Below are positions 1 through 7,303 of a stretch of 13,108 bases of DNA, piece after piece. Positions within the stretch are counted from its first letter, which is position 1. The number at the start of each line of letters is the position of its first letter. A program made the position numbers and the translations under genes. The notes under the pieces were generated by a model. It was given only the letters and a program-made list of their open reading frames with translations, made no database searches and was not told the origin of the DNA. Source of the stretch: Paracoccaceae bacterium (lineage in GTDB: Bacteria; Pseudomonadota; Alphaproteobacteria; Rhodobacterales; Rhodobacteraceae); assembly GCA_007131465.1 (NCBI GenBank), contig SLQN01000379.1, forward strand, positions 1-13,108, in the 5' to 3' direction.

Positions 1-2247
1 ATCCACAAGATGGTCCGCCGTCAGGTCAAAACCCTCGACCCGGTCGTGACTGGTGCCGGGCACGAATTTCAGCGTCGCCGACGCCGCAGGGCTGACAAAC
101 TCGAACACGTCATCCCCGGCCCCGCCATGGATGAAGTCATTGCCCGCCCCGCCAAAGATGGTGTCATTGTCATCCATCCCAAAGATGATGTCGTCGCCCG
201 CCCCGCCATAGATCAGGTCATCGCCCATGCCGCCATAAATGGTGTTGTTGCCGTCATTTCCATAAATCGTGTCATTGCCGCGCCCGCCCCCGATCCTGTC
301 ATCGCCCGGCCCGCCAATGATCAGGTCATCGCCATCCATACCCCAGAGCCGGTTCTTGCCCGACGGCCCACCGAAGAGCGTATCATTGCCCAAGCCCCCA
401 TAGATCGTATCATTGCCCGGGCCACCAACCATCAGGTCATCACCCGGCCCGCCGCCCATGCGGTTGTTGCCACTGCCCCCGAAAATCGTGTCATTGCCGT
501 CTTCGCCCCACAGGCGGTCATTGCCGGGCCCGCCATAGATCAGATCATCGCCTGCCCCGCCGAAGATCGTGTCATGGCCAAAGCCGCCATGGATCGTATC
601 GTTGCCCCTGCCGCCCCGGATGACATCCGCGCCCACGCTGCCGCGCAGGAAGTCATCCCCCGCGCTGCCGATCAGGGTTCCGACGACCTCCATCTCGATG
701 AACTGGCCCGAGACCTGCGCCTGGGTGGGTGCCGGGGGCAGAACCGGCAGGGGCGGCAGCACTGGCGGAACGTAGCCCGAGACCGATCCGAGATTGGCCA
801 GGGCCATCTTGATGGAATCCGGCCCCTGCAACCCGGCCGGGAACAGGTTCGACAGGCCCAGCGTCGCGCCGTTATACGATTTCACGGTGATCGTGGTGTC
901 GCGGTAGGTGACCACTGCGCCCGTGCTGTTGGCGGCCACTGACAGTTGCGCCGTGCTGCGCAGCATCGGCAGGGCCGTCAGGTCCAGCCGGTCCAGCCCG
1001 GCGCGAAAATCGGTGATCAGGACATCGGTGCTGGTCGGGCGGATCACGAAGATATCGCTGCCCGCACCCCCGGTCATGACCGTGCGGCCCGGACCAGAGA
1101 CCAGCACATCATGGCCCGCGCCGCCCGACAGGGTGTCATTGTCGCTGCGCGCGATCAGCACGTCATGGCCCGCGCCCCCCGTCAGGGTGACCGCCTGTGC
1201 CGGGTGCGCCATGCTGACCTGTCCCATGGCGGACAGGTCGATCGTGAAATGCGTCACGCCAGGGGCGTTCTGCGCGCCGATCACGGCATGAAGCGTCGTG
1301 CCAGACACGCTGGCCGAAATCGTCGTCGGGGTCTGCAAGGCCCCACCCGCGCCATTGGCCCAGGCTTCAAGGAGCACAAGCTGCCCGTCCGGTAGCAGGC
1401 GAAACAGCGTCACCCCATGGTCGGCTCCCACGGCCAACGCAAAGACATGATCCTCCATCCGGGCGATCGCCATGTCCTGCACATTGGCGAAGCGCGTGCT
1501 CGCAGTGTCGATGACCTGCTGAACCGGAGCAAGCAGCCCATTGGCCCCGATCTCGATCACGCTGATGGTCGATGCCCCGGAGGACGCGACAAGCGCGAAA
1601 TGTCTGCCATTCAGCGTCACGGTCTCCAGCGCCGTGGGCGCGGGAATGCCCAGCCCCTCACGCGCCCCGATCATGGCCGCGAGGCTCGCCTGTCCCGTGG
1701 GCTGAAGCACATAGCTGTGCAGCGTATTGTCAGCGTTACCAAGGGCAAGCACATGGCTGATGCCCCCGATCTGCGTCTCGCGCACGGCGACTGTGCCGTG
1801 TTGCCAGCCATCAGCGGGCAACAGGGACGTGGGCGTATCCGTCAACTCGGCCAGAGGCACAAGCGCGTCGGAGGTGCCCGCCAGATGCCCGGCTTCCAGA
1901 CCAGAGAACAGGATCTGGCGCACTGGTCCCAGCGTTCCATCATTGTGGAGCACCACACCCACCAGCCGGGTGGATGTCGCGCCGAAAAAGACCAGCGTTT
2001 CACCGGCATGCGTGCCAAGGCTGATCCGGTGGCCCACGGCCATTTCGACGCCGGGCGGAAAGATCAGGCTGGCCCGCGGCACAAGGGATCCGCCGCCGGT
2101 GATCTGATACACGCTGAGGCCCCCATAGGGGCCGCTGGTCATGACCGCGAAATTCCCTTGTGCGGTCGACACGATGGCACTGTCGCTGAGACCAGCGTCG
2201 AACAGGCTATTGCCTGAAAATGCCACACCACCCAACTGGAGCCACAT
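1..2247 (-). CDS. RTX calcium-binding protein with propeller-like N-terminus, 3' end outside window
   Basis: The frame is open from an ATG at 2247 to base 1 (749 codons, no stop), so the C-terminus is missing. An AAGGG lies 7 bases before the ATG, and the next upstream ATG in this strand hits a stop after four codons, so the start is well supported. Residues 1-349 show loosely repeated beta-strand stretches (for example LVFFGATSTRLVGVVLHNDG and FALAVGADHGVTLFRLLPDG) that resemble a beta-propeller; no enzyme motif was recognised. Residues 357-401 hold five RTX nonapeptides, followed by a typical RTX cap (DIFVIRP, then LITDF and DRLDL). A proline-rich hinge sits at 494-508, and 21 more RTX units fill 527-716. 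There is no Sec signal peptide. Known of the family: RTX units bind calcium in a beta-roll and such proteins are usually exported by type I secretion. Inferred: a secreted surface or matrix protein of unknown activity. No T1SS gene is in the window. Confidence 0.9.
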   Translation of the reverse strand, partial: MWLQLGGVAFSGNSLFDAGLSDSAIVSTAQGNFAVMTSGPYGGLSVYQITGGGSLVPRASLIFPPGVEMAVGHRISLGTHAGETLVFFGATSTRLVGVVLHNDGTLGPVRQILFSGLEAGHLAGTSDALVPLAELTDTPTSLLPADGWQHGTVAVRETQIGGISHVLALGNADNTLHSYVLQPTGQASLAAMIGAREGLGIPAPTALETVTLNGRHFALVASSGASTISVIEIGANGLLAPVQQVIDTASTRFANVQDMAIARMEDHVFALAVGADHGVTLFRLLPDGQLVLLEAWANGAGGALQTPTTISASVSGTTLHAVIGAQNAPGVTHFTIDLSAMGQVSMAHPAQAVTLTGGAGHDVLIARSDNDTLSGGAGHDVLVSGPGRTVMTGGAGSDIFVIRPTSTDVLITDFRAGLDRLDLTALPMLRSTAQLSVAANSTGAVVTYRDTTITVKSYNGATLGLSNLFPAGLQGPDSIKMALANLGSVSGYVPPVLPPLPVLPPAPTQAQVSGQFIEMEVVGTLIGSAGDDFLRGSVGADVIRGGRGNDTIHGGFGHDTIFGGAGDDLIYGGPGNDRLWGEDGNDTIFGGSGNNRMGGGPGDDLMVGGPGNDTIYGGLGNDTLFGGPSGKNRLWGMDGDDLIIGGPGDDRIGGGRGNDTIYGNDGNNTIYGGMGDDLIYGGAGDDIIFGMDDNDTIFGGAGNDFIHGGAGDDVFEFVSPAASATLKFVPGTSHDRVEGFDLTADHLVD
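100..669 (-). repeat. RTX nonapeptide block 2 (21 units)
   Basis: Twenty-one tandem GGxGxDxUx units were read by hand, residues 527-716 of the RTX protein. All are nine residues except unit 12 (GGPSGKNRLW), which has ten. At the DNA level this gives a 27-base periodicity that also creates long repetitive reading frames on the opposite strand. Units 8, 12 and 16 have Asn where the calcium-binding Asp (position 6 of the unit) is expected. The block ends in VFEFVSP, the usual transition to an RTX cap, which continues towards the left edge (HDRVEGFDLTADHLVD). Confidence 0.92.
1045..1179 (-). repeat. RTX nonapeptide block 1 (5 units)
   Basis: Five consecutive units cover residues 357-401: GGAGHDVLI, ARSDNDTLS, GGAGHDVLV, SGPGRTVMT and GGAGSDIFV. 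Units 2 and 4 are degenerate. The block is closed by its own cap-like sequence (LITDF at 410-414, DRLDL nearby), so it looks like a complete small beta-roll separate from the larger block downstream. Confidence 0.85.
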
Positions 2248-2464
2248 TCACCTACCCTTCATCCCACGTGCGCAGAAATGGGGCGCAAGCGGGCAATCGC
2301 AGGGGCGGTATCGGGGCGGAATCTGGACCTTTCGCATCAATTTTCAGGATGCGCTTTCGGAAGGGTCTTCGGGCGCAGGCGCGTCAAGGGCTTCTTTACC
2401 AGTTCAGTGCTATCAGGGACTGGCTGTTCCCGGCCTTGCCCGCCCCTTTCATGAGCCCAGAGCG
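2248..2464. other. Divergent intergenic region, RTX gene / glycosyltransferase
   Basis: These 217 bases separate two divergent genes and must hold at least one promoter. I tried TTGACG- and TTGATG-like hexamers on the minus strand and a TATC-containing stretch on the plus strand, but none paired with a partner hexamer at 16-18 bases. There is no strong hairpin. A short frame at 2349-2468 (39 codons) ends in an ATGA overlap with the glycosyltransferase start; I do not call it a gene. Confidence 0.5.
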
Positions 2465-3496
2465 ATGAGCATCCAGACCGCCCCGCAGTCCTATTACCCC
2501 GCCCTTGCGCCGGAAGGGCAAGCGTTGCACAGCCCTTCCCGACTTGTCGCCATTGTCGTGACGCATGACCGGGTGGCGCATCTTCGCCGTACGCTCCGGC
2601 GGCTGCTGAGCGAGCCTGACTGCCATCTGGAACGGGTCGTGGTGGTCAACAACGCCTCCACCGATGACACGGCGCGCTGGCTCGACAGCCTCGATATGCC
2701 GCGGCTGGATATCCTGCATCTGCCGCGCAACATCGGCGGTGCAGGCGGGTTCGCGCTGGGGCTGGAACATGCGCGCAAGGCGCATGACCCGGACTGGGTG
2801 CTGTTGATGGATGACGATGCCCGGCCCTACCCGGGCGCGCTGGCCGAATTCCACTGCGCTGATCGCGACAGGTGGGATGCCATCGCAGCGGCGGCCTATA
2901 CCCCGCAGGGGGGGATTTGCGATTTGAATCGCCCCACACATGACCCGTTCGCGCAGTGGTCCACCCTGCTGCGCACGATGCGGACCGGGCGCGAGGGGTT
3001 TCATCTTGGCGCGCAGGCCTATGCTGGGCATGCCCCGGTCCCGATTGACGGGGCGTCCTTTGTCGGGCTGTTCCTGTCGCGCCGGGCGCTGGACCTGGCG
3101 GGGCTGCCGGACCCCGACCTGTTCATTTATGGCGATGACGCGATCTATACGCTGCGCCTGTCGCGCGCGGGCGGCCGGATGGTCTTTCTGCCGCGCCTGC
3201 GGTTCGAACATGACACGACACCCGTGCCCGACCGGCACGCGCCCGAACAGGCGGACTGGCCAGTCTGGAAAGCCTATTACCTGCACCGCAATGCTCTGAT
3301 CCTCTATCGGCTGGCTGCGGGGCGGCTGTTCTGGCCAATCTGCCTGATCGTGCTGTTGCGCTGGGCGCTGCGGTTGCACCGTTTTCGCGGGCGACGCCGG
3401 GTTTTCCTGCGGTTGGCGCTGCGAGGAATATGGCACGGGCTGCGCGGGGTGACTGCGACCCGGCATGATACGGTGCTGGACTGGGCGCGACAGTGA
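2465..3496 (+). CDS. Glycosyltransferase family 2, GlfT2-like
   Basis: A 343-residue GT-A enzyme. The start at 2465 was chosen because the family fold begins soon after (LVAIVVTHDR at 27-36). The frame is open further upstream, but that part has no family resemblance and overlaps the neighbouring gene. The ribosome site is weak. Visible motifs: nucleotide-sugar fold with VVVVNNAST at 58-66; NIGGAGGFALG at 89-99; the metal-binding DDD at 116-118 in LLMDDDARP; FIYGDD at 220-225, whose acidic pair fits the catalytic base; FEHD at 247-250, whose His fits a metal ligand; and WKAYYLHRN at 268-276. A hydrophobic stretch at 287-300 followed by a basic segment suggests membrane contact. Known of the family: GlfT2-like enzymes transfer hexoses such as galactofuranose to envelope glycans. 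The substrate here is not known. The gene stands alone on the plus strand and converges with another glycosyltransferase. Confidence 0.85.
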   Translation: MSIQTAPQSYYPALAPEGQALHSPSRLVAIVVTHDRVAHLRRTLRRLLSEPDCHLERVVVVNNASTDDTARWLDSLDMPRLDILHLPRNIGGAGGFALGLEHARKAHDPDWVLLMDDDARPYPGALAEFHCADRDRWDAIAAAAYTPQGGICDLNRPTHDPFAQWSTLLRTMRTGREGFHLGAQAYAGHAPVPIDGASFVGLFLSRRALDLAGLPDPDLFIYGDDAIYTLRLSRAGGRMVFLPRLRFEHDTTPVPDRHAPEQADWPVWKAYYLHRNALILYRLAAGRLFWPICLIVLLRWALRLHRFRGRRRVFLRLALRGIWHGLRGVTATRHDTVLDWARQ

Positions 3497-3538
3497 TCAC
3501 GCGGCGAATGGGCCGGTTGCGACAGGGATCACGCGGCG
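3487..3538. repeat. Short tandem direct repeat across the glycosyltransferase stop codon
   Basis: A 20-base sequence at 3487-3506 recurs at 3519-3538 with one mismatch (T3494 versus G3526), a period of 32 bases. The first seven bases (GCGACAG) occur a third time at 3550-3556. The first copy includes the TGA stop of the glycosyltransferase; in the second copy the equivalent triplet is GGA. It looks like a small local duplication. No function is evident. Confidence 0.7.
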
Positions 3539-3623
3539 TGAGACGAAGCGCGACAGCGCTGCGCAGGAGCGAAAAGCGGTTGCCCCGCGAGGCCCAGACA
3601 AGCCGCGGATTCTGCATCGTCAC

Positions 3624-4328
3624 TCAGGTCGCGCTGGCGGCCTGAGCGGCCTCATATTCTGCAGCCTCGGCCAGCCATTCGGCGGCGTAATCCACGTTCT
3701 GCCATTCCTTGAACCAAGGCCCGCCGCGCGTGTGATGCACAGCCTGCGGATAGCCTGCCTCGGGTTTGTCATACCAGCCTTCCAGCCAGTTCCAGCCTGT
3801 GGGCAGCGCGCCGATCTCGGCATCGGCGGCCCATTGCAGCCGGTGCAGATACGCCCCACTCTCGCGGTTTACCACCTCGGGCGTCAACTGGCGCGTTGAA
3901 GGATGGCCGCAATTCAATAGCATGAAGGACGACCAGTTCTTGCGCGGATAGGCAGTTTGCGGCACGCCGTCCATCTTGGTGGCTTCCTTGGGCTGGTAGT
4001 CATGCTGCACGCACAGGACCGCGAGTTCCGGATCCATATACTGCTGCAATTCCGCGACATCGCCGAAGAACAGGAAATCGCAATCAACGAAGATGGCCCA
4101 GCCCTCATAGCCCGCCAGATGCGGGACGAGAAAGCGCGAATAGGTGAATTCGGTCGACGCGAGAGGGTCGATCTCACGGGTATAAAGCCCCTGATCGACC
4201 AGTTCCTGAAGTTTGATCGGGATCACCTCGACCGGGATCGTGGCATGCTTTTCCAGCGACTGTTTCGCGACCTGATAGGCGATATCCTCGCGCGAATCCC
4301 AACCGATAAAGATGCGAAGTCTTTCCAT
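3624..4328 (-). CDS. Small GT8-like glycosyltransferase
   Basis: A 234-residue protein. The ATG at 4328 has an AAGGA nine bases upstream, and the product starts directly with the fold (LRIFIGWDSRED), so the start is firm. Visible: a first beta strand with the WDSRED turn at 10-15; STEFTYSRFLVPHL at 58-71; the metal-binding DxD (D82-C-D84) in FVDCDFLFFGD; NWSSFMLLNC at 131-140; and HHTRGGPW at 198-205, comparable to the C-terminal His/Gly/Trp motif of GT8 enzymes. There is no signal peptide or TM segment, so it probably acts in the cytoplasm or at the inner membrane face. The tail from 214 is alanine/glutamate-rich and probably helical. The gene follows waaA on the same strand after 102 bases, which suggests, but does not prove, a role in LPS core or another surface glycan. 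Donor and acceptor are unknown. Confidence 0.85.
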   Translation of the reverse strand: MERLRIFIGWDSREDIAYQVAKQSLEKHATIPVEVIPIKLQELVDQGLYTREIDPLASTEFTYSRFLVPHLAGYEGWAIFVDCDFLFFGDVAELQQYMDPELAVLCVQHDYQPKEATKMDGVPQTAYPRKNWSSFMLLNCGHPSTRQLTPEVVNRESGAYLHRLQWAADAEIGALPTGWNWLEGWYDKPEAGYPQAVHHTRGGPWFKEWQNVDYAAEWLAEAAEYEAAQAASAT

Positions 4329-4430
4329 GAAAATTCATCCTTTCGCCAATGCACGCGTCGGACTGTCCTTACCGTGAATGCCCGGAAAGGGAAACCGCAA
4401 TTCCGGCGCGTGCGGGCGGGACTGGCAGGT
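4329..4430. other. Intergenic gap between waaA and the GT8-like gene
   Basis: These 102 bases hold the ribosome site of the downstream glycosyltransferase (AAGGA, 4342-4338 on the minus strand). A possible 6-bp hairpin pairs 4382-4387 with 4401-4406 around a 13-base loop. No T run follows on the minus strand, so I do not call it a terminator; read-through from waaA is possible. Confidence 0.4.
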
Positions 4431-5747
4431 TCAGGCCGATGGGCCTGCCCGGTCGAGCGCGGTGCTGATCGTGTCGAACGCCGCGTCCAGCGGCGCCATC
4501 ATGCCGGCCTGCACTTCGGCGGCGGCGGCCAGATAGGGGGCGCGCCAATCCGGATCCTGCGCCTGCACCACCGCGCGTGCGAGGGCCGTCGCATCCGCCA
4601 CTTCCAGCGCGCCTCTGGCGGCATGCAGCCGGGCATAGGCTTCGCGGAAATTGCCAATATCAGGGCCATGCACGATCATGACGCCAAGGGCTGCGGCCTC
4701 GAACGGGTTCTTGCCAGTCAGGCGCGGCCCGGCAACCGGCAGCGACTGGCCGGTATACGCCACCGGAACCATGCGCAGCCAAAGCCCCATTTCGCCCAGA
4801 GTATCTGCGATATAGACGCAGGTGTCGGAGGTGATCGCCTCGCCACGCGAGCGGCGCGCGACGCGGGAGCGCGCAAAGACGGCATGTGCGGCTGCCTCGG
4901 TCGCATCGGCCTGCGCCATCTGGCGCGGCGCGATCATCATCAGCATGTCGGGGCGCTGGTCCATGGCCTGACGCTGGGCGTCGAAAAGCTGCGGTTCCTC
5001 GACTGTCCGGGTCGAAGCAGCAAGCCAGCGCGGGCGCGACGTGATCCCAGGGGCAAGGCGCGCGCGGTCTTCGGGTCGGTCGGGCGGTGGGCTGGATGCG
5101 CCTTTCAAAAGCCCTGTGACGCGTAGTTTCGCCTGCGGTGCGCCGATCTCTTGAAACAGGTCAAGCGACTGCGAATCCTGCACATGGATGGCGTCGAAAT
5201 GGTCCATCAGCCAGCCATTGGCACGTGCAAAGCGTTGTCTGCGCCGCAACCTGCGGGCCGTGACATGCGCGTTCAGCATCAGCATCGATACACCGCGCGC
5301 GCGCGTTTCCACAAGCAGGCGTGGCCAGAGGTCCATTTCTGACAGCACGAAAAGATCGGGCCGCCAGTGGTCCAGAAACCGCCGCACGGCACGCGGGCAA
5401 TCCACCGGCGCATACTGGTGCAGAACGCGCGGCGGCAACCTCCGGTTGGCCAGCGCATCGGCGGCGGCGCGCGTGACCGAGGTCATCAGGAAATGCGTCC
5501 CCGGGCGCGCCGCGCTCAGGCGGTCCAGAAGCGTCAGCAGCACAGCAGTTTCGCCCACGCTGACACCGTGCAGCCAGACCAGTTCGCCTGCAGGCCGGGG
5601 CGCGGTGGCATGGCCCCATTTTTCCGCCAGTCGGCTGGCGTCTTCCTTGCCCTGCCGCACCCGCCAGCGCAGGGCCAGCGCCCATAGCGGTGCAGCCACG
5701 CGGCTGAAGGCCAGATAGGCGCGGATCAGGGCAGGCGGTTTCGACAT
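4431..5747 (-). CDS. waaA: 3-deoxy-D-manno-octulosonic acid (KDO) transferase
   Basis: WaaA/KdtA moves KDO from CMP-KDO onto the lipid A precursor at the inner face of the inner membrane, starting the LPS inner core (GT30 family). Taking the ATG at 5747 gives 438 residues. An in-frame ATG at 5795 would add 16 residues; neither has a strong ribosome site. I prefer 5747 because MSKPPALIRAYLAFSR leads directly into the family's N-terminal membrane-associating helix. Motifs: HGVSVGET at 60-67 with catalytic Glu66; LSEMDLWP at 135-142; LNAHVTARR at 158-166; AASTRTVEE at 243-251; APRQ at 273-276; DTLGEMGLW at 315-323; and GKNPFEAAALG at 345-355, where E. coli WaaA has GHNPLEAAAH. It follows the AbrB-family gene by 51 bases and is probably co-transcribed with it. 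Confidence 0.93.
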   Translation of the reverse strand: MSKPPALIRAYLAFSRVAAPLWALALRWRVRQGKEDASRLAEKWGHATAPRPAGELVWLHGVSVGETAVLLTLLDRLSAARPGTHFLMTSVTRAAADALANRRLPPRVLHQYAPVDCPRAVRRFLDHWRPDLFVLSEMDLWPRLLVETRARGVSMLMLNAHVTARRLRRRQRFARANGWLMDHFDAIHVQDSQSLDLFQEIGAPQAKLRVTGLLKGASSPPPDRPEDRARLAPGITSRPRWLAASTRTVEEPQLFDAQRQAMDQRPDMLMMIAPRQMAQADATEAAAHAVFARSRVARRSRGEAITSDTCVYIADTLGEMGLWLRMVPVAYTGQSLPVAGPRLTGKNPFEAAALGVMIVHGPDIGNFREAYARLHAARGALEVADATALARAVVQAQDPDWRAPYLAAAAEVQAGMMAPLDAAFDTISTALDRAGPSA

Positions 5748-5798
5748 GACAGTCTGGTCTTTTGGCAAAGGTTGGGCGCAAGTCAAGCGCGCCATGTG

Positions 5799-6890
5799 CT
5801 ATGGCAGGTCGGCCTTGGTCTTGAAAAGCAATCGCGACAGGCGCAAGGCCCGCGCCACGATGACACCGGAAAACGGAAGAATAATAAAGATACGCACAAT
5901 GTGAAACGCCGTCACCACGGCAAGGCCCTCTTGCAGGATCTTGGCCGTCAGGGCCATTTCGGTGACACTGCCAGGGGCAGTGGCCAGCACAATGACCTGC
6001 CAGGGTTGCCCGGTCATCCATGTCAGCCCAAGGCCCATGATCGCACACAGAATGATCATCAGCACCGATGTCAGGACCGAGGCAGGCAGAAAGCCGCGCG
6101 CGTTGCGAACCAGATCGCGATCGATCGCGGATCCCAGCCAGATGCCAAGGAATATCTGCGCCCCCGCGATAACCAGATAGGGATAGGAGGACAGCGGCAG
6201 GTCGAAAACGGCCGCAAGTGCCGCGCCCCCCAGCGCGCCGAGGAAAAACGGATTGGACATCCGCATGAGTTTCATCAGCAGCGCGCCGGTCAGCCCGAAT
6301 ACAAACAGCAACGAAGCCCCCGTTCCCGTCCATGCCTGACCGCGCAACACAGCCACCGGATCGGCGACACTGGCATCAAGATAGACGATCAGCGGCGGGA
6401 TCAGCACGACCAGAAGAACAATGCGCATCGTCTGGGCAAAGATCACCGGGCCGGGCGCCGTGTCATGCTTTTTGGCCAGAACCGCGCTTTCGACTGGGCC
6501 CATTGGCAGCGTGGCCAGAATGGCCGTGCTGGCACCTACACCTGTCAGCTTCATCAGCGCGCCCGCGACAACAAAGCTGAGCAGGATCGTCAGGACCGCT
6601 GCCAAAACCATCGGAATTGCCAGCGCCCCAACCAGTTGCAGCGCTTCTGGCGTAAAGGACAACCCGACGGAACTGGCCACAAGGATCTGACCAAGCTGGC
6701 GTGTCTGCACAGGAACCCGGACAGGGAAATTCGACAACCGCACTGTACCCGAAAAAACCAGTGCGCCCAGCATCCACGGCAGCGGAAAGTTCAGCCACAG
6801 GGCAATAAAGCCAAACAGTACCGCACCGGCCATTATCGCAGTGACATGAGCAACCTGCGCGAAACCACTCTGGAGACCCATTGTCGGCAT
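5799..6890 (-). CDS. AbrB-family (PF05145) membrane protein, putative transporter
   Basis: The ATG at 6890 has an AGGAG ten bases upstream, the best ribosome site among the candidates, and gives 363 residues. In-frame ATGs further upstream would add only polar, unconserved residues. The protein is almost entirely hydrophobic, with about 10 TM segments, and shows an internal duplication. In the first half PWMLGALVFSG (38-48) and GQILVASSVGLSF (67-79) correspond to PFFLGALGGAA (214-224) and GAQIFLGIWLGSA (243-255) in the second. LATLPMGPVESAVLAK (125-140) likewise corresponds to LATAPGSVTEMALTAK (302-317). This is the AbrB duplication family, once misnamed ammonia monooxygenase or AbrB transcriptional regulator; it is unrelated to the DNA-binding AbrB. 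Substrate and direction of transport are unknown. The gene heads a likely two-gene unit with waaA. The first half has PMGPVES where the second has the glycine/serine form PGSVTEM. Confidence 0.87.
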   Translation of the reverse strand: MPTMGLQSGFAQVAHVTAIMAGAVLFGFIALWLNFPLPWMLGALVFSGTVRLSNFPVRVPVQTRQLGQILVASSVGLSFTPEALQLVGALAIPMVLAAVLTILLSFVVAGALMKLTGVGASTAILATLPMGPVESAVLAKKHDTAPGPVIFAQTMRIVLLVVLIPPLIVYLDASVADPVAVLRGQAWTGTGASLLFVFGLTGALLMKLMRMSNPFFLGALGGAALAAVFDLPLSSYPYLVIAGAQIFLGIWLGSAIDRDLVRNARGFLPASVLTSVLMIILCAIMGLGLTWMTGQPWQVIVLATAPGSVTEMALTAKILQEGLAVVTAFHIVRIFIILPFSGVIVARALRLSRLLFKTKADLP

Positions 6891-6900
6891 ATCGAATTCG

Positions 6901-6905
6901 CTCCT
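6901..6905 (-). promoter_or_regulatory. Ribosome binding site fixing the AbrB-family start
   Basis: AGGAG on the minus strand, ten bases before the ATG at 6890. It selects this start over the in-frame ATGs at 6992 and 6929. Confidence 0.7.
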
Positions 6906-7123
6906 GTCACCAGCAGTGCGGTTTGGCATCGCAACTGCGGTCACATCATATGTCTGCCCGCAAGCATTGCGACGCAGTTGCAAGGGTTGCACCAGTCAAG
7001 CAGCGCAAGGTCAACCCCTGCTGTCCGAAGCTGCAAGTTTTCGCGACCGTGTTTCAGGCGCATCGCACCGCGATCAGAAGTTGGGCGCTCTCGGGACCAT
7101 AACGCCCTCCAACCCAAGTTGAT

Positions 7124-7152
7124 ATTATTTATCGGATGTTATCAGAGATCAA
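7124..7152 (-). promoter_or_regulatory. Candidate sigma-70 promoter for the AbrB-family gene and waaA
   Basis: On the minus strand TTGATC (7152-7147) and AATAAT (7129-7124) are separated by exactly 17 bases. They match the consensus hexamers at four and five of six positions. The patch is clearly more AT-rich than its surroundings. It would give a leader of about 230 bases before the ATG at 6890. This is inferred from sequence only. Confidence 0.35.
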
Positions 7153-7240
7153 GTTTGACAGTGTGCGTATTGCGGAACACTCTGGAACTCTGATCCCATG
7201 ACCAACAGCACCAGACAGCTGCGTGCGGATCTCACACAAA

Positions 7241-7273
7241 GCGCCGGATGGCTTCTCGCGATACGCCCGGCGC
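7241..7273 (-). terminator. Possible terminator after aroQ
   Basis: GCGCCGG at 7241-7247 pairs with CCGGCGC at 7267-7273, a perfect 7-bp GC stem with a 19-base loop. On the minus strand it is followed by TTTGTG, a poor U tract. It lies about 30 bases after the aroQ stop. The loop is longer than usual, so confidence is low. Confidence 0.35.
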
Positions 7274-7303
7274 GTCCTGAAAGAGGTGCAGAAGCAAATT
7301 CCA

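Larger units (their letters stand above)
6891..7303. other. 413-base stretch without a gene between aroQ and the AbrB-family gene
   Basis: No frame here resembles a protein, and no tRNA or other structured RNA was recognised. The stretch holds the AbrB-family ribosome site, a candidate minus-strand promoter in an AT-rich patch near 7124-7152, and a GC-rich hairpin at 7241-7273 that may end the aroQ transcript. About 230 bases separate the candidate promoter from the AbrB-family start, room for a long leader. Confidence 0.6.

Noticed and set aside
100..669. Regular DNA repeats that could suggest a CRISPR array.
   Set aside because: The period is 27 bases with no unique spacers, and it translates as RTX nonapeptides.
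10..942. A 310-codon plus-strand frame with repeated VIARPA-like units.
   Set aside because: It is the complement of the RTX repeats; the 27-base periodicity forces a repetitive open frame. The minus-strand reading gives GGxGxDxUx units, a start with a ribosome site and no stop.
946..2217. Further long plus-strand frames opposite the N-terminal half of the RTX gene.
   Set aside because: Arg/Gln/His-rich translations with no domain; they are shadows of the minus-strand gene in GC-rich DNA.
2396..3466. A 356-codon minus-strand frame opposite the family 2 glycosyltransferase.
   Set aside because: The plus strand has DDD, GDD and HRN motifs of a real enzyme; the opposite frame is low-complexity Arg/Gln/Pro.
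3957..5126. A 389-codon plus-strand frame across the GT8-like gene and waaA.
   Set aside because: It crosses two well-supported minus-strand genes and resembles no protein.
5772..7193. A 473-codon plus-strand frame opposite the AbrB-family gene.
   Set aside because: Gln/His/Arg-rich translation, the complement of hydrophobic membrane codons; the minus strand shows an internally duplicated membrane protein.
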